A stretch of DNA of 29,122 nucleotides, taken from contig JAUMSH010000040.1 in the NCBI GenBank assembly GCA_031292915.1, forward strand, positions 1-29,122, read 5' to 3'. The notes below the pieces were generated by a model. That model was not told where the DNA came from. It did not search any database and was given only the letters and a program-made list of their open reading frames with translations. A program made the position numbers and the translations under genes. Shown in pieces: positions 24,138-29,122 of this stretch; position 1 is the stretch's first letter; each line of letters opens with the position of its first letter. Source of the DNA: Collinsella sp. GTDB lineage: Bacteria > Actinomycetota > Coriobacteriia > Coriobacteriales > Coriobacteriaceae.

Positions 24138-25478
24138 GTGAAGTCCCTCACCTCTTTTGCAAAGCGCTCAGCCCAGCTTGCCGCCGGCTTTGTCTGCGCT
24201 ATCGCTCTTGCCGCTGGCGCGCCCACCGTCGCCGGCGCCCAAGTGCTCACGACCGACAATGTTTGCGGCAAAACCGCCGATGCGCGCGGCATCACGGCCG
24301 AAAACCTGCCCGATATCGATGCGACCAATGCCCTCGTCATGGGCAAAGACGGCACCGTCTACTATGGGCGCGGCGCCGATGAGCAGGTCAAAATCGCCTC
24401 GATCACCAAGGTCATGACCGCAATCCTAACCGTCGAGAATTGCAAGATGGACGAGAAGGTCACGGTGAGCAACGCCGCAGCCACCGTGGGTAATTCGACC
24501 GCCGGCCTGCTCGAAGGCGACGAGCTTACCGTGGAGCAGGCGCTGCGCGGCCTGATGATTCCCTCGGGCAACGACGCCGCCATCGTGCTCGCCGAATATG
24601 TGGGCAAGAAGATCGACCCTAAGACCAAAGACGCCGAGGCCACATTTGTGAAGGCCATGAACGAGCGCGCTAAGAAGCTCGGCTGCACCGGTACGCTTTT
24701 TGAAAACCCGCATGGTCTGGACTTTGATGAGTGGGCTGGCGATATGCACTCAACCGCACACGACGTGGCGCTGATGATGCAGGAGGCCATGAAAAACGAC
24801 ACGATCCGCGAGGTCGTAGCGAGCGAGGATTCCTGGATCGAGGTCACGGGCGCCGACGGCACCGACCATTCGCATTCCATGGACACGCATAACTATTTGC
24901 TGGGCCAAGATGGCAACATCGGCGGCAAGACCGGCACCACCGACGACGCGGGCTATTGCTTTACGAGCGCCTACAACCGCGACGGCGACGAGATCTACAC
25001 CGTTATTTTGAACTCCACCACCACCGATCAGCGCTTTACCGATACCGCCACCCTTGCCAATTGGTACTACGGCCACAAGGTCACGGTCGCGATCGCCAAC
25101 ACGCAGGAAAAGACCGCCAACGGCAACCCGCTTATGGCACGCATTAGCCAGACAGATTGGACGGACAAGACGATCGACGCCACGCTCGCCGACCCCACGG
25201 CGCAAGCGACCGTGTTTTCCCTTGCCGGCGAGGTGACCGAAAAGGTTAGCTACGACGATCTTTCGGGCACGGTGCATGTGGGCGACAAGGTGGGCAGCGT
25301 TACGCTCAAGCAGGACGGCACCAAAATCGCCGTTATGGACCTGGTTGCCGACGAGGAAGGCGCAGGGCCGAATCCCATTGAATGGATACTCGTGAAGCTC
25401 GATCGCTTGGGCCGCCGCATCGACAACCGCCCGCTCACAGCCGAGAGCGAGACCGTAGCCAAGGCGCCCGAGATGTAA
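24138..25478 (+). CDS. D-alanyl-D-alanine carboxypeptidase (PBP5/DacA-like, S11)
   Basis: This secreted serine peptidase removes the last D-Ala from peptidoglycan stem peptides. The 446 residues begin with a signal peptide: basic KSLTSFAKR, a hydrophobic core, and a cleavage site after about AGA at 34. Catalytic motifs are SITK (88-91), SGN (143-145) and KTGT (264-267), in S11 spacing. A C-terminal beta-rich domain follows (about 335-415), then a basic amphipathic end (IEWILVKLDRLGRRID) that may attach to the membrane. I chose GTG at 24138, since earlier in-frame starts lie before the TATACT box and would add residues ahead of the signal peptide; no strong ribosome site is seen. It is the only plus-strand gene here and is divergent from the VanRS-like operon. 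Confidence 0.9.
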   Translation: MKSLTSFAKRSAQLAAGFVCAIALAAGAPTVAGAQVLTTDNVCGKTADARGITAENLPDIDATNALVMGKDGTVYYGRGADEQVKIASITKVMTAILTVENCKMDEKVTVSNAAATVGNSTAGLLEGDELTVEQALRGLMIPSGNDAAIVLAEYVGKKIDPKTKDAEATFVKAMNERAKKLGCTGTLFENPHGLDFDEWAGDMHSTAHDVALMMQEAMKNDTIREVVASEDSWIEVTGADGTDHSHSMDTHNYLLGQDGNIGGKTGTTDDAGYCFTSAYNRDGDEIYTVILNSTTTDQRFTDTATLANWYYGHKVTVAIANTQEKTANGNPLMARISQTDWTDKTIDATLADPTAQATVFSLAGEVTEKVSYDDLSGTVHVGDKVGSVTLKQDGTKIAVMDLVADEEGAGPNPIEWILVKLDRLGRRIDNRPLTAESETVAKAPEM

Positions 25479-25502
25479 GATCGAAGAACAATACACTCGC
25501 TG

Positions 25503-25536
25503 AAAGGAGGTGTCCGAAAGGATGCCTCCTTTTTTT
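25503..25536 (+). terminator. Terminator of the carboxypeptidase gene
   Basis: AAAGGAGG (25503-25510) pairs with CCTCCTTT (25525-25532), followed by a T-run to 25536. It lies 25 bases beyond the stop codon. The first tRNA-derived repeat starts right after the T-run. Confidence 0.88.
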
Positions 25537-25538
25537 GA

Positions 25539-25628
25539 GGGTTCGAATCCCCAGCGCCCTTTCTCGATAATAAAAAAGGGCCCCCGATGGGACCCTTCTT
25601 TAAAGTTAAACTGGCGGAGAGCTGGGGA
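25539..25628. repeat. Truncated tRNA-Ser 3' end plus terminator (copy A)
   Basis: This 90-bp unit repeats, with some divergence, at 25730-25818, a period of 190-191 bp. It begins with an inverted T-arm (GGTTCGAATCCCCAGC at 25540-25555) and contains an A-run and hairpin (25572-25597) matching the terminator of the intact tRNA-Ser. It ends with CTGGCGGAGAGCTGGGGAT (25611-25629), the 3' end of tRNA-Ser including the encoded CCA, cut in the T-arm. No tRNA body follows. Terminator loops differ between copies, so this is not a very recent duplication. Confidence 0.8.
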
Positions 25629-25741
25629 TGTCCGGACATGCTACGCATGCCCTCCGGCTTCAAAGCCTGGCGGCTTTTCGCCCACGGGCTACAAACGCTT
25701 TCGCGTTTGCTTAACGCCCGTGCCCTCTCGGGTTCGAATCC
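25629..25741. repeat. GC-rich hairpin element at tRNA-Ser (copy 1 of a family)
   Basis: Read on the plus strand it holds CATGC-TAC-GCATG, GGCTT-CA-AAGCC, and a nested structure with CACGGGC/GCCCGTG enclosing AAACGC/GCGTTT. It ends in the inverted T-arm GTTCGAATCC (25732-25741). The same order of words occurs at 28610-28725: CCGGCTTC..GCCTG.CGGC..TCGCCC, then GCTAC..ACGCT..CGCGT..GCTT. In the second copy the inner stem reads GGACGC/GCGTCC, so both sides of two base pairs changed together. That supports a structured element under selection or spread as a hairpin. Confidence 0.65.
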
Positions 25742-25761
25742 CCAGCCTCCTTTCTCCGCAC

Positions 25762-25787
25762 AAAAAAGGGCCCCAAATGGGACCCTT
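25762..25787 (-). terminator. Terminator of tRNA-Ser
   Basis: On the minus strand AAGGGTCCC pairs with GGGGCCCTT (nine pairs including one wobble) around ATTT, followed by a T-run. It starts 15 bases past the CCA end of the tRNA. Confidence 0.88.
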
Positions 25788-25801
25788 CTTCAAATTCGTA
25801 C

Positions 25802-25892
25802 TGGCGGAGAGCTGGGGATTCGAACCCCAGATGCCCTTTTGGGGCATACTCGCTTAGCAGGCGAGCACCTTCGGCCTCTCGGTCAGCTCTCC
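25802..25892 (-). tRNA. tRNA-Ser(GCT)
   Basis: This 91-base tRNA has acceptor GGAGAGC/GCTCTCC, discriminator G and encoded CCA (25802-25804). The anticodon stem CTCGC/GCGAG holds the loop CTGCTAA, giving anticodon GCT, which reads AGC and AGU. The long class II variable arm (TATGCCCCAAAAGGGCATC) is as expected for serine. The T-arm is TGGGG-TTCGAAT-CCCCA. It is flanked by 3'-end repeats (25539-25628). Confidence 0.97.
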
Positions 25893-25906
25893 GTAACAGC
25901 CGTTCT

Positions 25907-25935
25907 ATAGTAACCAAACAGCCAAGGATGGGCAA
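25907..25935 (-). promoter_or_regulatory. Candidate tRNA-Ser promoter
   Basis: On the minus strand TTGCCC (25930-25935), a 17-base spacer and TACTAT (25907-25912) lie just upstream of the tRNA. Each hexamer matches consensus at four of six places. Confidence 0.5.
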
Positions 25936-25984
25936 GAGGAAATTTTCTAATTGCCTAGCATCCTTTCCTCCTTGGAGGCTTCGC

Positions 25985-28426
25985 CTACCCCAGCGAGCGG
26001 TTGAGGGAGCCGAGCTCGTCGTTGCCCATGGTGCGCCACATTTGGAAGATGCAACCGCGTGCCAGGAAAAAGAAGCCGTTGTCGACCAGTTGAACAGCGG
26101 CATCTGCAAGCTGATTCGTCACGGCGGACACTGGCGGCAACTCAAGTCCAGCCTTGCAGATAGTCTCGACCGCTTCCTCGAACGTCGGAGGCTCGCTGAC
26201 GCCCATCTCGTTCATAAGGCCCTGCATTTCTTCCAGCGCGCTGCTGCCCGACTCCTCGCCGCGCGGCACCAGACGGTAACAAGCCAGCGCCAGGTCGAGC
26301 TGATCGCAATTCCAATAGGCAAACGCCAAACGATAGAACAGGTAGCCGATTGCAGAACGATCGCTGGCAATACGTAGGCCGTGGCGCGCCACCTCGATAA
26401 TCTCGTCAAAGCGCTCCAGACGCGCAAGCACGTTGATGAGCGCAAAGTGCGATTGCATGGACGAGCGCGCCAGATCGTAAAGATGGCGCACCTCGGGCAG
26501 CGCCCGTTCAAAGTCCTCTTGCTCGGCGTAAAAGCTGCAGATCTCGTGCTGGGCAAAATACAGCGCATCGGGCGCACGTAGGATTCGCACAGAGCGGTCT
26601 TCTTCCAACACCGGTAGCACCATGCGCACCAGCTGGTTATCGCAAAACTGCGTTTGAACCGGGCCCGTCGCCAAAAGCTCGGCGACGGCGCACTTAGCCT
26701 CCAACTCCTCGACAAGCCGGGAAAAGCCTTCAAAAGCACCTGTACGGTCGACTTTTGCCTGCTCGCGCAATTCAACAACACGCGCCACGTATGGGTCGTC
26801 GTCCTCTTCCATGACCTCCAACTCGTCAGCCGTATCGGCAAGCAGCAGATCACGCAGCGCCGGCGGCAGGGTGCGGTGGTCATCACGCGGACGAGCATGA
26901 ACCTCCGCAGGCTCAATCGTCTCCGGAGCGGCTGACTCATACGCCTCAAGCACACGCTTGCACGGCATATCGTCCATGTCCATGCTCTCAAGATCCTTGG
27001 CGACAGGCACGCAATCGGCCAGATAGGCCGCGCGCCCAAAGAAATACGTTGCGACAACGCGCTCGCCCTGCTCACTGTCGGGAGCAGCAATCTGCACATA
27101 GCAGCGCGTGATGCAGGTGCCCGCGGCAAAACACGCTGCCGCAAGCGTGAGTGCCACACGTGCATCGTGCTCCGCGGCCCAGATCGCGCGCGTGTCCTCG
27201 TCCAGCTCGCGCCAGGCGTCATCTTGAGCGTCGTATTCACGTTGCGGCATGGCATCAACGACAGACTGCCCAAACCGAACGAGCATAATCCCCTCGGCAA
27301 CGTTTACTCGATAGGTATAGTCGAGCCGCGTGACCACGTTGAGCGCCTCAACGATTCGCGCAAAACGGGTGCGCACGTCCCACTCGCCGCCCGGCTGGCA
27401 AGCCACCGTACCCGGCTTGCCCCACGGGTTATCGCTCGAAGCCGTATCGAGCAGTCGGGGAACATCGTTGGTCGTCTTGGCGATATGCCATGCATCAAAG
27501 AGCGCGCAGCCCTCAAGGCTCGGCGAGGATGCCGCAGGGGCCAATCCGGCCCCGATGCGCTCGAGGATGCCAGAGAGGCGGTTGAGACGGCACTCGATGG
27601 CAAGCAGCATGTCAATCTCGTCCTGGTCCAGCAGGCTACGATCAAAATTGAGATAGAAAAGCTTTGACCGGTCGATGCGCGCTAGGCTCATTTCTGACTT
27701 GGCGGCAATGGTGCGCAGACGGGGCAAGTCGACCTCGCTCATAAGGGCGGCGGCATAACGCTCGATACCGCTCGGATTCTCGGCATGGTCGACACGGTAG
27801 AGCAGCGTCTCGATAGCGTCAGGTAGCGGTGCCGTGTTAAAGCCCAAAAACACCTCGACCGGCTCGGGCAACTTTACGAGCTTTATTTTGTCGACAACGT
27901 TTTGCATACCCTCGTCGAGTCCGCCGGCGTCCGCCGTGTTCACAATAGCGCTTTCGGAGTTGGCAAATATCACGTAGCGCAAGAACATCGAGGCCATGAA
28001 CTCGCCGTAAGGAAGGGCGCGGGTCGAATTCCATGTCTCGTGGTCGGACTGCTCGCGCATGGGGCCTTCGGGAGAGCCGACAGTTTGCGCACACGCGCGC
28101 ATTGCACCGTTGGCTTCCCTTACCATAATCTCACCAATACCGGAATCCGACTCGTCAAGGACCAGTTCCATGTCGGGATCGTTGGGCAGCGGAGCCTCAC
28201 TGACGGGGCGGTCCACCTTGTACACCTCACCCGAAACGTTTACGTAGCCCAAAAGCGACACATGACTTTTGCCAACGAACTCGACGACATAACAAGATTC
28301 ATGCTGATCCTCGCCAAAGAGTTTCCAGACCACGCCATATGAGCGTCCCGCAGGCTGCTCGGGCAACGCCGGAAAGCGCTTCTTGGGATCGAGAAACCTG
28401 AGCTTGTATGTCGGACGCTCTGCCAC
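25985..28426 (-). CDS. Unrecognised 813-residue protein with TPR-like C-terminal part
   Basis: I do not recognise a family. There is no signal peptide or membrane helix, so it is probably cytoplasmic. Residues about 1-110 look beta-rich (SYGVVWKLFGED, SCYVVEFVGKSHVSLLGYVNV). A middle part (about 150-480) is mixed. An acidic stretch with EVMEEDDDPYV lies near 555. Residues about 630-760 form helix pairs like tetratricopeptide repeats (FYAEQEDFERALPEVRHLY, ALINVLARLERFDEIIEVA, LFYRLAFAYWNCDQLDLAL). The start is GTG at 28426 with AGGGTGAT about eight bases upstream. It is monocistronic between tRNA loci. A scaffold or regulatory role is possible but unsupported. Confidence 0.85.
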   Translation of the reverse strand: MAERPTYKLRFLDPKKRFPALPEQPAGRSYGVVWKLFGEDQHESCYVVEFVGKSHVSLLGYVNVSGEVYKVDRPVSEAPLPNDPDMELVLDESDSGIGEIMVREANGAMRACAQTVGSPEGPMREQSDHETWNSTRALPYGEFMASMFLRYVIFANSESAIVNTADAGGLDEGMQNVVDKIKLVKLPEPVEVFLGFNTAPLPDAIETLLYRVDHAENPSGIERYAAALMSEVDLPRLRTIAAKSEMSLARIDRSKLFYLNFDRSLLDQDEIDMLLAIECRLNRLSGILERIGAGLAPAASSPSLEGCALFDAWHIAKTTNDVPRLLDTASSDNPWGKPGTVACQPGGEWDVRTRFARIVEALNVVTRLDYTYRVNVAEGIMLVRFGQSVVDAMPQREYDAQDDAWRELDEDTRAIWAAEHDARVALTLAAACFAAGTCITRCYVQIAAPDSEQGERVVATYFFGRAAYLADCVPVAKDLESMDMDDMPCKRVLEAYESAAPETIEPAEVHARPRDDHRTLPPALRDLLLADTADELEVMEEDDDPYVARVVELREQAKVDRTGAFEGFSRLVEELEAKCAVAELLATGPVQTQFCDNQLVRMVLPVLEEDRSVRILRAPDALYFAQHEICSFYAEQEDFERALPEVRHLYDLARSSMQSHFALINVLARLERFDEIIEVARHGLRIASDRSAIGYLFYRLAFAYWNCDQLDLALACYRLVPRGEESGSSALEEMQGLMNEMGVSEPPTFEEAVETICKAGLELPPVSAVTNQLADAAVQLVDNGFFFLARGCIFQMWRTMGNDELGSLNRSLG

Positions 28427-28550
28427 GAAATATCACCCTGATCGGTCGTTGAGAGAAGGAGTGGTCGCAGATGGGCCGCGACACCTACTCGGAATCTTAC
28501 ACGAGTCGACAGGAAATCGTCCCTTTGGACGAAAGCACTCAAGCTGGCGC

Positions 28551-28609
28551 AAAAGAAAAGCCCCCGTTGCCGGGAGCTTTAATCTCAAATGGTGCGGCGT
28601 ATAGGATTC
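28551..28609. repeat. Truncated tRNA-Arg 3' end plus terminator (59-bp direct repeat)
   Basis: Bases 28551-28609 are identical to 28741-28799, a period of 190 bp. The copy holds the tRNA-Arg terminator hairpin (28557-28580) and the last 20 bases of the tRNA, with CCA, and stops inside the T-loop at GGATTC. No tRNA body follows; a GC-rich element starts instead. It resembles the att-site duplication left by elements that integrate into tRNA 3' ends. Confidence 0.85.
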
Positions 28610-28725
28610 CGCGCATCCGCTGCGCGGATCCGCACCGGCTTCGCCCGCCTGCCGGCGTGCTCGCCCGCTCGCTACGGACGCTCCGCGTCCGCTTCACGCT
28701 CGCGCCTCGACCGAGGTTCGAATCC
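28610..28725. repeat. GC-rich hairpin element at tRNA-Arg (copy 2 of a family)
   Basis: Hairpins on the plus strand are ATCCGC-TGC-GCGGAT, CCGGC..GCCGG and GGACGC-TCC-GCGTCC. The element ends with the inverted T-arm GTTCGAATCC (28716-28725). With GGATTC at 28604-28609 it is bounded by short inverted repeats. It is homologous to 25629-25741 (see there), including paired substitutions in one stem. No ORF of note lies within it. With the preceding repeat it fills the gap between the 813-residue gene and tRNA-Arg. The remaining 28427-28550 holds only a small CGTCC/GGACG hairpin (28518-28531) and no clear promoter. Confidence 0.65.
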
Positions 28726-28740
28726 ATGCAGTGCTTACGT

Positions 28741-28770
28741 AAAAGAAAAGCCCCCGTTGCCGGGAGCTTT
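28741..28770 (-). terminator. Terminator of tRNA-Arg copy 1
   Basis: On the minus strand AAAGCTCCCG pairs with CGGGGGCTTT (one wobble) around a GCAA tetraloop, followed by TCTTTT. The same structure is present in the truncated copy at 28551-28580. Confidence 0.88.
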
Positions 28771-28779
28771 AATCTCAAA

Positions 28780-28856
28780 TGGTGCGGCGTATAGGATTCG
28801 AACCTATGACGTTCTGATTCGTAGTCAGACCCTCTATCCAGCTGAGGTAACGCCGC
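28780..28856 (-). tRNA. tRNA-Arg(ACG), copy 1
   Basis: This 77-base tRNA has acceptor GCGGCGT/ACGCCGC, discriminator A and encoded CCA (28780-28782). Anticodon stem TCTGA/TCAGA encloses CTACGAA, giving anticodon ACG; A34 is normally changed to inosine to read CGU, CGC and CGA. T-arm is CATAGG-TTCGAAT-CCTAT. It is identical to copy 2 at 29015-29091. Confidence 0.97.
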
Positions 28857-28868
28857 GACTTGTTGATT

Positions 28869-28897
28869 ATTATGCACATGGACTGAATAAAGGTCAA
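28869..28897 (-). promoter_or_regulatory. tRNA-Arg copy 1 promoter
   Basis: On the minus strand TTGACC (28892-28897), exactly 17 bases, and CATAAT (28869-28874) form a strong promoter ending 12 bases before the tRNA. AT-rich DNA lies upstream. Confidence 0.85.
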
Positions 28898-28980
28898 GCG
28901 TTTTTCAAAAAAAGTTATTGAATTTGATTTTTACTCATTTTGACCACTTGATGCGATCTTCGACGCATCGCGATATAAGA

Positions 28981-29004
28981 AAAGCCTCCGTTACCGGAGG
29001 CTTT
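28981..29004 (-). terminator. Terminator of tRNA-Arg copy 2
   Basis: A perfect 10-bp stem (28981-28990 with 28995-29004) has a GTAA tetraloop on the minus strand and is followed by TCTTAT. It sits 10 bases after the CCA end. A GATGCG/CGCATC dyad (28950-28969) lies beyond it. Confidence 0.88.
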
Positions 29005-29014
29005 ATAATTCAAT

Positions 29015-29091
29015 TGGTGCGGCGTATAGGATTCGAACCTATGACGTTCTGATTCGTAGTCAGACCCTCTATCCAGCTGAGGTAACGCCGC
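29015..29091 (-). tRNA. tRNA-Arg(ACG), copy 2
   Basis: The sequence is the same 77 bases as copy 1, with anticodon ACG and encoded CCA (29015-29017). Its terminator differs from that of copy 1 by paired changes in the stem, so the two loci are not a fresh tandem copy. Confidence 0.97.
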
Positions 29092-29103
29092 AACGCACGG
29101 TTT

Positions 29104-29109
29104 ATTATG
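29104..29109 (-). promoter_or_regulatory. tRNA-Arg copy 2 promoter, -10 only
   Basis: CATAAT lies 12 bases before the tRNA, as in copy 1. The -35 would fall beyond the end of the genomic sequence. Confidence 0.7.
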
Positions 29110-29110
29110 C

Positions 29111-29122
29111 CTGTCTCTTATA
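29111..29122. other. Sequencing adapter remnant (Nextera/Tn5 mosaic end)
   Basis: The window ends with CTGTCTCTTATA, the first 12 bases of the well-known Nextera read-through adapter. This is most likely not genomic DNA. Confidence 0.9.

Noticed and set aside
21980..25478. A vancomycin resistance cluster
   Set aside because: Only VanR/VanS-like regulators and a PBP5-type carboxypeptidase (not VanY or VanXY) are present; vanH, ligase and vanX are absent.
25728..25746. A plus-strand tRNA ending in GGTTCGAATCCCC
   Set aside because: Only a T-arm-like piece is present. The stem has a mismatch, no acceptor or anticodon arm fits, and no CCA follows.
25539..25892. CRISPR-like repeats near tRNA-Ser
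   Set aside because: There are only two diverged copies of about 90 bp, made of tRNA and terminator sequence; no regular short repeats and no cas genes.

Overview
This window looks like one end of a draft contig from a high-GC Gram-positive anaerobe, most likely Actinomycetota, class Coriobacteriia, and probably Collinsella-like. That placement is an inference from the gene set, GC-rich codon use and overall protein style; no search was run. Fourteen of the fifteen intact protein genes are on the minus strand. Only the D,D-carboxypeptidase (24138-25478) is on the plus strand. The last 12 bases match the Nextera/Tn5 read-through adapter, so genomic sequence probably ends at 29110.

Layout. 1-613: no convincing gene; palindromes and a 127-bp extended hairpin. 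614-4998: phosphoenolpyruvate carboxylase (ppc) and histidyl-tRNA synthetase (hisS). 5057-5267: three nearly back-to-back long hairpins. 5303-8269: a decayed MFS transporter (nonsense codon plus internal deletion), an M20 amidohydrolase and an EamA/DMT exporter. 8471-13477: two directly abutting, translationally coupled YhgE/Pip-type membrane proteins. 13753-15777: Hsp90 (htpG). 15980-18584: a GNAT acetyltransferase and a compact polysaccharide-control module (PHP tyrosine phosphatase, BY-kinase, Wzz-like chain-length protein) without glycosyltransferases nearby. 18780-21876: PhoR-like kinase, PhoB-like regulator and PstB, which is detached from pstSCA. 21980-25478: a VanS/VanR-like two-component system divergent from a D-Ala-D-Ala carboxypeptidase. 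25500-25892 and 28551-29091: tRNA-Ser(GCT) and two identical tRNA-Arg(ACG) genes. An 813-residue protein of unknown function lies between them (25985-28426).

How the genes work together. The pstB-regulator-kinase set fits phosphate-starvation signalling and uptake. A tandem repeat resembling a Pho box, overlapping a TTGACA hexamer, lies before pstB. The wzz/cpsD/cpsB module should control length and export of a surface polysaccharide by a tyrosine phosphorylation cycle. The VanRS-like pair and the carboxypeptidase suggest a cell-envelope sensing and peptidoglycan-trimming unit.

The most novel signal is at the tRNAs. At both the Ser and the Arg locus, a truncated copy of the tRNA 3' end plus its terminator lies exactly 190 bp from the intact copy. 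The spacer in both is a GC-rich hairpin element ending in an inverted T-arm. The two spacers are recognisably homologous, and one hairpin stem shows compensatory changes (AAACGC/GCGTTT versus GGACGC/GCGTCC). This looks like a small structured element targeting tRNA T-arms. The window is also rich in other long inverted repeats in gene-free gaps and in a dispersed GGGAC-core repeat.
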